A DNA stretch of 64,000 nt, from NCBI GenBank assembly GCA_030248135.1, contig JASANC010002039.1, positions 1 through 64,000 of the forward strand. Reading direction: 5' to 3'. Positions within the stretch are counted from its first letter, which is position 1. Each line of letters begins with the position of its first letter. This DNA is from Theristus sp. LFF4_11. Taxonomy: Eukaryota > Nematoda > Chromadorea > Monhysterida > Xyalidae. Below are positions 12,216-22,370 of the stretch, piece by piece. Position numbers and translations under genes: made by a program. The notes beneath the pieces were generated by a model, which saw nothing but the letters and a program-made list of their open reading frames with translations, ran no database searches and had not been told where the DNA came from.

Positions 12216-12734
12216 TGCTATTCCTGTATTTTTTTAAAAAATAAAGGTCAAATTCAAACTCTCCACTGTTGGTTACCCCGGAAACTTTTTTATTTGTCAA
12301 ATAACGGTTTGTTTCATGCGCAGAAATCGCAAATACACTTCAAAATACGCATTTTTCGTAATTTTGTAAAATAGCTAGATTTTGAGCCTTGGGAAGCGTC
12401 GGATCAAAAAATAAATGCGAAATTTGAAAATTTCAAAGATTTTTACCCTAGAAAATGTTTTTATCAAAACAGTCAGAATTTTCTTTATATCACTGAAACT
12501 GCGCACACATTTTATGACATAGTCGAAAAAAAGGGGGTTAGAAGAATAATTAACAGCCTATTCAGAATCCATGTTTTGCGCACACAGCGTGTGTAGAAGA
12601 TCACCACGAAAAAATTTCTGGTGCACACAGCGTACCTATGGATTATCTACCTGTGTGCAGGAGAAAAAATTCTCAGCTCCTTTTATGTTCACAATTCGAG
12701 GCACAGTAAGTTTGAAATTTTAGCGCGACCGATG
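12216..12734. other. No gene recognised; one small hairpin
   Basis: A/T-rich sequence. At about 12608-12672, CTGGTGCACACAG and CTGTGTGCAGGAG form an imperfect hairpin. Nothing else is recognised. Confidence 0.45.
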
Positions 12735-12805
12735 CACGGGCCATATTATGCCTGCATCCGCTGTCCGCTCCGCTCCGCTTCGCTCGCTAATGGGCATGAT
12801 AAAAT
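12735..12805. repeat. GC-rich CGCTCGCT hairpin repeat
   Basis: TGCATCCGCTGTCCGCTCCG through GGGCATGATA resembles 37885-37970, where the complete form is close to palindromic (ATAATGCGTGATGCGCT and CGCATCCGCATGATA). It is a small dispersed element joined directly to the next repeat. Confidence 0.5.
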
Positions 12806-13345
12806 GAATTAGTTTAGTGAGAAAAATTCTGATTAGTTGTTTCTCAAGTTCTTGCACAAATCTGCCGTCCGAATACGTTAAGTTTTTTGATTTCAATTTG
12901 CCGCTCAGCCATGAAACATCTATCTCTGTGTGCAAACGCATATTGGGACACGTTTAATAAGAAAGATAATATTGTGAAAAAAATCGGTTAAAAATCTAGC
13001 ACAAATTTTGTGTCAATATTCGGGTGGTGCCGAGCCAATACTCCTTGCAGGCCCCCTTGCCTGCAAAGCGAGCCCACTACCGCTGCGCTATTGACGATGA
13101 GCGTGAAACGGCGTTAACAAAACAGGTGTACCGTAATTAGGGCAAGAATGCAGTTCGTTGCAAGATCAGCAATGATACGTGCGCTGCGTCGCGGCCATCT
13201 CTGATTGGATGCACATTGAAGAAAAAAATTGTTTCAATGTTTCGGCGAGGCGAAACCATCTACGGTCTTTTGGTCACAAAAAATCTCAAATGTGCGGTCT
13301 TTTGGCACGTGCGGTCTTTTGTCCGCAAGCCCCCCCCCCTTGAAC
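12801..13345 (+). repeat. 1.76-kb unit, partial copy with internal deletion
   Basis: The segment matches the start of the 1.76-kb unit up to GGCGAGGCGAAACCA, then jumps to the part equivalent to about 7525 (CATCTACGGTCTTTTGG) and stops at GTCCGCAAGCCC. About 740 bp of the unit are missing. A minus-strand tRNA-Ala-like segment is kept at 13024-13096. Confidence 0.88.
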
Positions 13346-13923
13346 TTTGGAACACAGAGAAAACACTGCGTACCAGAATTGGCGATCACGTTGCGAGCAA
13401 CTGGAGTATATTCGATTCAATGGTTATATTCATTGTCTATTGGATATTGGAATTGGAAATGTGCAGTTTTCTTTGGAGAGTTCTGCTTTTTGAGTGAACC
13501 AAACTCCAAGCGCTTAGTCTGGTGTTGCCAATTGCCACGTTTATTTCGGGACACCCAGGTGGACAGGACACCACGCAGACAGGACATGCATATTGTGAGG
13601 AATGGCCGAGTAAACAATGCAGTTTTTTCAGGGTGCAAGGATCGCGCGAAACTTGAATAAAAGAAAAAGGACGATCAGAAAGAAACCCTATTACCGTATG
13701 TGTGTCAATCTGTCAAATATGACGTTTCAACTGTCAACTAATTGATTCTTCGTACTATTCTGTTCATTCTTTCTCCCTTGCACACACGGTTGAGAAATAT
13801 CTTGGCGTTCTTGAAAAACACAACCCCTTTTCTGCGACTGATCCTGCCTTGCTCAATACAAGGACTGTCATATATATTCGGCCATATTGTACATATTCGG
13901 ACATCTTTTTTACATGCCATTAA
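13346..13923. other. No gene recognised
   Basis: A plus-strand reading frame runs from inside the preceding repeat into this stretch (13229-13660). It depends on the repeat and has no recognisable domain, so I do not call it. Confidence 0.45.
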
Positions 13924-14072
13924 TTACAGCCTAACTCTTTAACATATGTATAGAATTAATAACTAATTATGGCTGGTGGGGTGGTCACGTTATGCATGGA
14001 TTCTATGCAAACTCCGCCTCCGCAGCGATTCGAACCAATCAGCTAATTGGATATGTTGTAGGGTTAGACTGT
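13924..14072. mobile_element. Degenerate mariner-type MITE (CAGTC family)
   Basis: Ends resemble TACAGYCNAACTCT and its complement. The inner parts GGTCACGTTATGCATGGATT and AACCAATCAGCTAATTGG match the MITEs at 15360, 18732 and 60663. The arms have diverged. Confidence 0.6.
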
Positions 14073-14594
14073 GTTTGCAATTTTTTGCATATAAATATGC
14101 TTTCGTCGTCGCCCCAGTTTTATTTGCCTAGGATACGCTACATTCAGTTTTTAGGCACACGAGTATTTTTTGTCCGGTGACAAATTGCCGTGACAACATG
14201 GGCCTTGTTAGCACAAATGTAGCTTTTCATTGATGCGTGGATCAGCCATTTGCACTCGGATTTTAAAATAAAATAAAATAAATAGAAACGAAAACAAAAT
14301 AATAATGACAATAAAAATGTCTGCTCCAGTTAACGGATGAGCGAGCGACCAGAAATAAAACAAACTCTGTGAAAATAATGTTCAAACGGTCACAGATTTA
14401 TTGACCGAAAACTTTCGGTACCCCGCGAAGTGGCCAATTATTGCTGCAAATGCAAGCACAATTGGCAAATGTGCGGTAGCGGATAGCTCGTGAAGCAACT
14501 GATTTCAGTGTTAATGAAAACAACGCAAGGGAAAAATTGAAAAGCGAAATCAAATATGAATGTTTTTCAATGACTTCGACCTGATTCGGAATCG

Positions 14595-14602
14595 TATAAA
14601 TA
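14595..14602 (+). promoter_or_regulatory. TATA box of the secreted Cys-rich gene
   Basis: TATAAATA lies about 96 bp upstream of the ATG at 14698. A core promoter with a short 5' leader fits the secreted-protein gene that follows. Confidence 0.5.
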
Positions 14603-14697
14603 GGCAATATTTCCACAATTCAGAAACCAATTTCAGATGTTTTTTGGTTTGATAGATGTTGTGCACCGACTCCACTGAGTTACACTGCCTGTTGACA

Positions 14698-15357
14698 ATG
14701 TTCAAACTTTGTGCAACACTTTTAATCCTGGGCGGCAGTGTCGTGTTTCAGGTTTGCCTTGTCGATTAATGCTGAAAAAAAAACACCTTTTCAAACGTTT
14801 TTTCTTTCTGTAGGCAACAGCCTCCGTGTGTCCGTGCGCGCCGCTCGAAAAGTGCGTGCGAACAACACTGTTTGAGAAGCGCGTCAAGGTCTCGCAATGC
14901 ATCCTCAGGCAAGTGTTCAGGACAATTCATGCACGACGTGTATATATATAATATATCCGGCACGTCACGTCACGGCACGTTAAGTCTAAATGCGTGTATA
15001 AGCGAGCACGTGTTCTAAAAATAACGTGACGTGCCGGATTGCTGTTTTTTTGCTCCATGAATGAAGGCGTGACGTGACGTGACGTGCCGTAAAAATTTGT
15101 GTGCATGAATTGGCCTTTTCGCAGCGGTTCAGGGGTGGAATGTTGCGTTTTGTAAACGACAGTTCGTGACAAATTCCAATGGTTGAGCGTGTTGCTGTAG
15201 CTGCGCCATCGAAGTGGTCGCCCCAACGGCCGGCATGCGTCGTGACGCGCTCGAGTGCTTCCAGGTGCAACAGCGGCACGAGGTCGATCGGCCGCTGGAG
15301 TTCAGCGGCTGCATGCGAGAGATGCTCGGTGAACCGCAGATGTGCGCGCGATGTTGA
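14698..15357 (+). CDS. Small secreted Cys-rich protein (three exons)
   Basis: My model joins 14698-14751, 14814-14908 and 15201-15357 and gives 101 residues. Exon 1 (MFKLCATLLILGGSVVFQ) with the start of exon 2 is a clear signal peptide. The mature part has nine cysteines: CPC, C, then QC, then SC at the exon 3 start, then a C-x17-C pair, then CARC at the terminus. The donor of intron 2 is the non-canonical GC type (AG|GCAAGT), and that intron carries a small inverted-repeat element. A TATA box lies upstream, and a MITE starts three bases after the stop. I recognise no family. The protein is probably secreted and disulphide-rich; an effector, antimicrobial or structural role cannot be told apart from sequence. 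Exon 3 resembles the second exon of the 16.5-17.9 kb gene. Confidence 0.6.
14957..15100. mobile_element. Small CACGTCACG inverted-repeat element inside an intron
   Basis: CCGGCACGTCACGTCACG at the left pairs with ACGTGACGTGCCGG near 15030 and with GTGACGTGACGTGCCG near 15080. It lies inside intron 2 of the secreted-protein gene. Related motifs cluster at 2530-2775. Confidence 0.65.
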
Positions 15358-15359
15358 TT

Positions 15360-15534
15360 TACAGTCGGACTTTAAATTACAGGGAATCAGCTGATTGGTT
15401 GCGATTGCGGTATGCATGCTTTCTGTGCAAACCAAACTCCGTCCCCGTCCCCACTCCACTTTTTTGCACAGAAAGCATGCATACCGTAATCCCAACCATT
15501 CAGCTGATTCCCTATAATTTAGAGTTCGACTGTA
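15360..15534. mobile_element. Mariner-type MITE, 175 bp, near-perfect palindrome
   Basis: TA-flanked ends (TACAGTCGGACTTTAAATTA and its complement ending CGACTGTA) with arms of about 75 bp. ATCAGCTGATTGGTTG and GGTATGCATGCTTTCTGTGC repeat in inverse on the right. The TA borders and CAGT ends suggest Tc1/mariner mobilisation; that is inference from family knowledge. Confidence 0.85.
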
Positions 15535-15631
15535 TTTTGTTTTACTTTGACCAAAAAACTGCATTAAAAATGGAATGTGTGAGAGACACAGTAATAATGC
15601 AGAAAACCCGTGTCACACCAACAATCTTCAG

Positions 15632-16170
15632 GTGCACCGAAAACGGCGACAGCAATCCAGCGAACACGACGAATCATGTCGATTATGACGAAGCAGGCAT
15701 CCGAATCAGCGAACAACGCGACTACCGAGCACAACACCACCGTGGCTACGGATATGAGCAGATGCACACTCGGAAACCAATGCGCAAGGTGCAAAATAGA
15801 TTAAAAAATATAAATAATGAAATATTTCAAATGTTTCGTTGAGATTCCACAGCCATACTACTGCTTTTCTTTTCAGGGCTACCGTGTGCGTCATGGTGGA
15901 GGGTATGGGAAACACGGCAGAGGAGGTTACGGTAAACACAGAAGCGGGGGTTACGGTAAACACGGTGCACGAGGTTACGGTAAACACAGAAGCGGGGGTT
16001 ACGGTAAGCATGGTGGTGGATACGGTAAAAAGCAGAAGGTGGAACTGGTTGTCGTCGGCAAACGTGCTGGAGGCTACGGGCACGGCGGCGGTTGTGGCTA
16101 CGGATGCGGTTGCCACAAATGCTCCAGCTCATCGTCGTCTGGTTTGGTTTTTTTCGTTTCTCATGAATGA
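15632..16170 (+). CDS. GYGKH-repeat protein, 5' end unresolved
   Basis: Two exons fit, 15632-15788 and 15877-16170, with a canonical GT-AG intron of 88 bp and matching phase 0. The second exon encodes repeated GYGKH/GGYGKHR units (about six), then KQKVELVVVGKR, then a Cys/Gly tail GCGYGCGCHKC with a serine run. Glycine/tyrosine/histidine repeats of this kind occur in nematode secreted or cuticle-associated and antimicrobial-like peptides, but I cannot assign a family. No signal-peptide exon directly upstream is convincing. The acceptor at 15631 is phase 2 and is followed by a Cys codon, so the two signal-peptide exons at 14698-14908 could splice to it in frame and would give 199 residues. An alternative start is the ATG at 15817, read straight through. 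An AATAAA lies near 16242. Confidence 0.5.
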
Positions 16171-16548
16171 TGGGGTTTGTCTGGTGAACCATACGATACA
16201 TTTGTGTCTGCGGACGTGCTGAGCTGATTGGGCGATCGGCAATAAAGCAGCCATAAATCATTGTAGAAAACGACATTGAACATGTGATATGAGATTAGAG
16301 TTGCCTGCTGCAGACTTGGGTACGAAACGTGCATGTAAAAATAGCGAAATTAGTTAAAATCAGTTTCAAAACCGACCACCAAAATTACATGTGAAACATA
16401 CGGTTATAAACGCGTTTTAGAGAATGCGAAACGCAAGATTAGAAGAACGGAGTATCGTATTTGTTTGAAATCAAGCACCCAATTTTTGCGGCTAATTATG
16501 TTTTCTGACAACTCCGACCAGTTCTTTCTTTCTTCGTGGGTTTTTGAA

Positions 16549-17878
16549 ATGACAGATGTAAACGAACATAGTGTAGCCATCGTTGTCTCACTGTTATTAA
16601 GCGTGAAAATGTGCGATGCGATTGATTCCTGCGAAAGAAACATAATGAAACCGATGCGGTTGTGCAGGTATGATGCCGATGATGATGATGATGATGCCCA
16701 TGATGATGTCGCAAACGAATGGGCGTCCCACCAATCGCAATGGCACACGCCAAACCGATGGCAAGCAGCAGCAGCTTGTCGAAGTGCAATTGAACACTGA
16801 TCGCTTTGAGCGTTGTCTCAGCGATTGCGTCGCAAAGGTCGCTTTTATAGGCACTGTTGTTGCGTTGGAGAGTTGCCCGCGCCAAAAGAACAATTTGCGC
16901 ACTGAAAAATCGAAATTTCAGAAAACGGCGAAATCGACCACCGTGAGCGCGTACGTGAAATGCGGACACGAAATGCAGTGAGTCGCTTATGATACGGGTT
17001 GTTGGCCTATTATTTCCAGCATTCAACATGCTATGAACGGCGCGCATAATGCACCATAAGCACTGTTGTAAAAGTAGTAAAAGTAATTGTAATTAATTAA
17101 TTACAATTACAATTAAAAGCAATTCAATTGTAAAAGATCATCCTAAAGCATATCTACCGTATTACCTCTAATAAACCCCCATGGGGGTTTATTTATTCAG
17201 CGACTTCTGGGGGTGGGGGTTTATTTTGGGGGGGGCTTTATTTTGGGGGGGGGGGGTTTATTTGGAAACCATTTTTAGGGGTGGGCAAAATGGCAAAAAT
17301 ACCTTCCATGGCAAGAAGGAAGTCGCAGAAACTTCTACTTTTCACAGAGATTTCCTTTTGTAACAGCCTTTTGTAGTGAAATTACCACTAACTCATCCCT
17401 TTGGGGGCTTTGGTAGCACAATTTCATCATTTTCACTGCAACCAGCCACTGAATTCGCTGGGTATGTGTTTCAAACAGGCTTCCAATAATCCCCCATGGG
17501 GGATTATTTTTTTGGGGGGGGATTATTTGGAAACTTGTCGAGGGGGTGGGGGTTTATTTTTGGGGGGGGGTTAATTTTGGGGGGGGTTAATAGAGGTAAT
17601 ACGGTATTCTATGCAGATGCCAACTGAAAACGCCGAAAACAGCGCTCGATCGCGAACTGGTCAAGGAGGCGTCTGAGAAATGCACGGCGCGTCTGGACGC
17701 TGCCGCTGAGGAGCGCGAGACCATTCGCCGTCACTGTGTCACAGGCATCATGGAAAAGGCAACGGTGAAAAGTGACACGAAACACGGCGACACACAAGAC
17801 GATGCGCTGACGGATGCTACCGTGACGACAGCTCAACCAACGGGCGCTTTTGCGACACCGCCGATAAAGTTTGTGTGA
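16549..17878 (+). CDS. Putative paralogue of the secreted Cys-rich protein
   Basis: The model joins 16549-16667 and 17617-17878. The first part encodes a hydrophobic stretch (SVAIVVSLLLSVKMCDA) that looks like a signal peptide, then a short Cys-containing piece ending RLC. The second encodes CQLKTPKTALDRE and onward, with a C-x17-C pair as in the 14.7-kb gene. In both genes the intron is phase 2 and sits immediately before a Cys codon. The 949-bp intron contains a foldback element ending nine bases before the acceptor. Near the 3' end a second overlapping frame is also Cys-rich (CADGCYRDD, then GRFC, KVC and AHC), so the C-terminus could be wrong or frameshifted. The start is uncertain because the residues before the hydrophobic core are acidic. 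Confidence 0.42.
16652..16789 (-). pseudogene. Possible start-less His-rich secreted peptide
   Basis: In minus-strand translation a perfect signal-peptide-like run (HFDKLLLLAIGLACAIAIGG) is followed by TPIRLR and an almost pure histidine tract. No ATG lies at the expected place; a TTG codon at 16787-16789 sits where a start would be. A TATAAAAG box lies about 55 bases upstream. It could be a start-lost gene, a non-ATG start, or coincidence in the ATG/CAT-repeat DNA. It lies antisense in an intron of the plus-strand gene. Confidence 0.25.
16842..16849 (-). promoter_or_regulatory. TATA-box-like sequence on the minus strand
   Basis: TATAAAAG on the minus strand, about 55 bases upstream of the signal-peptide-like stretch at 16789. 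Such short matches also occur by chance. Confidence 0.3.
17153..17608. mobile_element. 456-bp foldback element with two internal palindromes
   Basis: The ends are inverted repeats: TACCGTATTACCTCTAATAA at the left and the complement of TACCGTATTACCTCTATTAA at the right. Inside are two palindromes, AATAAACCCCC followed by ATGGGGGTTTATT, and AATAATCCCCC followed by ATGGGGGATTATT, plus G-runs. Its right end lies nine bases before the acceptor of the 17617 exon. Confidence 0.85.
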
Positions 17879-18565
17879 AATGGGGAACGGCACATTGTGA
17901 CGCGAACGGTAGGCAACTGAGAATTTTATTACGGATTTTTGTTCACTCTAGTTGTTATAGGCAAAATTATTGTTGGTTGTCGCTTTTGTTTTGGTTGTTT
18001 CTTCACGTTGTTTTTGTGGTCTCTGTTCCATGGCATTGTTCATTTCACAGTTGTGTACTTCGGTGTCAGATTTTGTGAACGTAATAAATACAAGCCGTTG
18101 TTTCTAAATTGCCCGTCCCAGATGTGAGCGACACACCAAAATTGGACATGCTTGGGTTGGGTTTGAGTCTGTCCGCTCCACAGCCAAAAAACAAATTTGA
18201 CAGAAAAACACCGAAAAGCTGCACTAAACCACTCAAATTGCACTTCCATTGCTCGCTTCGCAACATAAAAAAATCTAATATCGCTGAAAAAACTAGCATA
18301 AAATAACGCTAACACACCAACACACGAGTTCGGAATTGATGACTGAAAAAACATAAGTCACATCAATACAGGAACAAAATCCAACTGAAGCAAAACAAAA
18401 AATATGCGCACCACAAATAGTCAAACACGACAAATTTACGTTCCCTCGATTTAAGCAAACACAAAACAGTGGTATTTTTGATAACCGGGTGTATGTCAAC
18501 AGACAGATCTAAACGGAGTGACTGAATTGATTCAGAAACATAAAAATTTTACACAATAAATATCA
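17879..18565. other. No gene recognised
   Basis: A/T-rich intergenic sequence between the secreted cluster and the succinate-CoA ligase gene. Short frames on both strands show no domain. Confidence 0.5.
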
Positions 18566-21500
18566 TTACTTTAGCAGTTCTGCAATCCTACTGCCCATTT
18601 GTGCCGGTGATTCGACAACCTGAAAATAAGAAATTATTTTATAGATCGCAGAATTTCAATTAGGGTTCATTGTGCTAAAATTCTTGTTTGAACGTAGTGC
18701 ACTCCATTGTGCACACCCCATTCTACACGACTACAGTCAAACTCTATATAACAGGCAATCAGCTGATTGGTTGGTGATCACGTGATGCATGCTTTTTGTG
18801 CTGGCATCGCTGTGGGGGCGCAGTCTGTCCTGCACAGAAAGCATGCATCACGTGATCGTCAACCAATCAGCTGATTGCCTATAATTTAGAGTGCGACTGT
18901 AGAACTTCACTCACGCCCCCGCCCCCTTTCTGTCGACCGACTCACATTAACGCCCGCTGCTTCCAGTGCTCGAATTTTATCGATTGCCGTGCCCTTGCCA
19001 CCGGAAATGATTGCGCCCGCGTGTCCCATCCGTCTGCCTGGCGGCGCCGTCATGCCAGCGACAAACGCAACCACTGGTTTCGCGTTACGACCCTGCATTC
19101 GGATCAATCCGGGAATTAAGGTGGCAACGGTCTCATGGCTAAATTGACCAATTAATCGTTGACGGGTCTACCCAGCTTGGTGGTAGTTTCGATGAACACT
19201 CTTCCATTGTGAAAGGTGCAACACCTGACACTTGAGGTGCCGAACAGAAACAGAATGGAATCGCTTGATTTTGGAACCCATCCCCCAAAAAACCAGGCGA
19301 CTGACAGAAGCGTAAACAAAACAAAACATGCCACCAACAAACCGAATTATGTTGCTTCAAATAATCAGCGGCTTGCTCTTCTGCTTGGCCACCGATTTCG
19401 CCAATAAAAACGATTCCTAAGAACGAAGTTTACAAAAAAATTCTAAAACTCGTAAAACGGGGAAACTGAATAAAACGTTAACCGCGTTTCAGACTTGGAT
19501 TCAGTCGGAACCGGAGCGTGAATTGTTGAAATGCAGCTTGAAATTCACGCTCCTCCTGTTTGTACATTTCTCAAAACTAACATAAAGTAGATCCCAAAAA
19601 TTCCCAAAAGTATTTCTTAGTTCTGAAAAAAATCGCAAAAAGTTGCGCAAAAAAACGGAAAACAGACGCGTACCGGTTGTCTCCGGGTCATTCAGGAACA
19701 ACTCGAGGCAATCGATGAAGTCGGTGCCGTTGAACGGATCACCGCCGATGCCGATGCAGAGCGTCTGACCCAGACCGGCCAACGTTGTTTGATGCACCGC
19801 CTCGTACGTCAACGTGCCACTGCGACTGAGCACACCTGCAAACGAAGGAAATGCGCTGCATTCGACAAAATTAGCTGCTTCTTCTAATGAAACAATGAGC
19901 TGCGTTATGTTGGCGACACAACCAAATCAGTGTTGCCGATCTAAGTCGCTGGCCCGCTCGGACAAATAAGTTGATTGAGAGCGCAGTCGGGCTATGTTTA
20001 TGAACGAAAGCTGAAAGCCAGCTGCAAAAAAAACATAACCCGTCTTCAAGGAAACGTGCTTTTTCACTGAAAACCAGCTGTCATTTTGTCGGTTTCTTGG
20101 GGTCATTGTAGGTCGCACAAGAATCGGATTCTGCCAATGACTCTGCCACTCTTTGTCATGCCATGAACGTAACGAAATCCAATAGTTTCCGTTATCCACC
20201 CCACTAAAGCCTCCACTCACCTATACAACCGCGTTTGTGTATCATACCAGGCATGATGCCGATTTTGCACTGGCCAGGCTGCAAATTTCAAGGATCTGTG
20301 TGGCGACTGAATTCACCGAAACCCAACACAAAACCACAGAAAAAAACCGAAAATGACCGACTGTCTGGTGAACAAAAACGCACTCTGATGACACCGGGAC
20401 AATTCGGTCCCAACAGTCGCGTCTTGTCCTGTGCGACCAGCGTCGACTTGACTTTGAGCATGTCGTGCTGCGGTATGCCCTCGGTGATGGTGACCACGAG
20501 GGGCACCTCAGCCTCGATCGCCTCCAACATGGACGCCGCACACACCGGCGCCGGCACGTAGATCACGGAGGCAGTGGCACCCGTCGCCTCGCGCGCCTCA
20601 AAATGCAGCACATTGGAAACCGCTGTACCGTGCGCCGTAATCGCACTCGACGCAACGACTGATTGGTCATTTCAGTTCCATTCCATTTTATTTCGCGAAA
20701 AAGCAGGAAACTCCGATAAAACTGAATGAACAGCATGTAGTACGGAGACCCAAACAGCATGTATTTCAATTAGGCGGTTCTTAGTTCCACGGATGAACCC
20801 GCATTTTCAATGCAACGATCTGATCGTGATTGCTCGTTCCAAAAAAAACTCGCTGTAAAGAGCATTTCATAACTGCTTTCTTTGGCGTCTTGCAGACAAA
20901 CAGCATACGTGCGAAACAGTTAGTATTGCCATGCGTTGTGTCTGATTTATCTGCAAACGTATTGTGTCGCATGATAGTGGCATTCCGTTTTTCGGAAAAC
21001 GTTTTTCCTTCCGTTTTTTCGTGTTCAGAAACAGACATTCTTTTTCGATATTCGGTATTCGTGCAGAATAGCGTGCTTTTGAAAAGCGCTCGCAAACAAG
21101 CGGGACAAAAAACCGCTAAAAAACTGTTAAAGCAAAGCTGCGCGGTCACTAAATACTGCAACATGAATGCGCCCTTAGGAAAACCTACAGAGCAACAGAG
21201 CCGTTTTTGTCTCGAGGTCTGTAGGTCGTCTAAGGCTTCGCAAACGAAAGCCAACCTCTTTAACGGTATTAAAAACGGGAAGGCCAAGATGCCTACTGCC
21301 GCCCTTGCCCGGTGAGACTCCACCAACGATTTTCGTGCCATAGTCAATCATCTGCTGACTATGGAATGTTCCCTGCAAGAAGACACAATTGAAGCAATTT
21401 ATGTTGAAAATAAGTTGTGATCAAATTTTTGTTTTCATTCTCTTATTTCTTGTGTTTGTTGTGTTTTGAAGGCATAAGAAACTCAGAACAAAACAGAAAT

Positions 21501-21985
21501 TAATAAGTTTGAAACGGGTGTAGGGGGTGCACTGATGAGAAAACCTGCACGTTGAGTGTCTGCACCTAATTTCGAAACACTCGTCTTGCATCACTATGGT
21601 TCTATTTTGGTTTTATTATGTAAAAACGTGAAATCAGTGTTCGAACAAAATCGAAACAGTCACATTTTTCCAAATGCGCACACCTGCTTTCCTGTGAAAC
21701 CTTGCACAATCAATTTTGTATCTTTGTTGACGTTCAAATGAGGTCTTGTGTCGGAATAAACGGTGCGAATGGAGGCTGAAAAAACGCTGCGAAGTTCAAA
21801 TTCATGAAAAAAGAACCAATCTCCACTCCAGATTTAAAAAAAACTCGAAACATACATAAACGCTCAATATTATTAATAGTTGTTCTCACAAAACCCAACC
21901 AACCTGCTGCTGCTGCAATTGGCCTCGTTGTCCGGGATGATATAGAAATACACGGAAAACAAAAACGAGCTGCCGGAAGAGACAT
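18566..21985 (-). CDS. SUCLG1: Succinate-CoA ligase alpha subunit, mitochondrial
   Basis: Nine exons read 5' to 3': 21904-21985, 21684-21775, 21256-21372, 20384-20596, 20221-20278, 19674-19835, 19343-19416, 18946-19092, 18566-18619. Together they give 999 nt and 332 residues, the usual family length. The protein makes succinyl-CoA or GTP/ATP in the TCA cycle with a beta subunit in the mitochondrial matrix. The first 27 residues ([20 protein letters not shown] and on) look like a mitochondrial presequence. Conserved blocks include [71 protein letters not shown] and [10 protein letters not shown], whose histidine (residue 290) is the phosphohistidine. Where relatives have Asn or Thr before PG(Q/E)CKIGI this copy has Arg, at an exon junction. 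Introns end TTGCAG or TTTCAG, with one TTTGAG. The last intron holds a MITE. Confidence 0.97.
18732..18901. mobile_element. Mariner-type MITE in the last SUCLG1 intron
   Basis: TACAGTCAAACTCT at the left and its complement GAGTGCGACTGTA at the right. The arms carry GCAATCAGCTGATTGGTTG and CACGTGATGCATGCTTTTTG, the same family as 15360-15534. Confidence 0.85.
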
Positions 21986-22370
21986 CTCACTCCACTCAGA
22001 CTCTCAGCTCTTCAGTCAGGCCGGTTTTTTTTGGTTGATCCCTGACGATATTGCTCTAATGGAGTGGGTTTCGATTAGTCGGTCTTCTTGAATCTTGAAT
22101 CTTCGAAAATCGAAAAAAGTGAAAATTCCGATTTTTTATCAAATTTTACATTAATTAAAAAAATTCAAAATACCGGAATAAATTCTGCTTTTAAAAAAAT
22201 CGAAATTTTTTAAATAACTAAAACGAATTTTGGCCATCAAAATTGTACTTTCATCTCAAAAGTGAAAATGCGTTCAAGACACTTTCCACAGAAAGTGACA
22301 TTATGCTTTTCTGCCTGGAGTTTCGTGTGGACTTTGTTTTTGGCAGAATTTTCTTGACATCGACGACGAG
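21986..22370. other. SUCLG1 upstream region
   Basis: It holds the 5' region of the minus-strand ligase gene and A/T-rich sequence with AAAAAAGTGAAAATTCCGAT, also seen in the 1.76-kb unit near 6815. No gene is seen. Confidence 0.4.
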
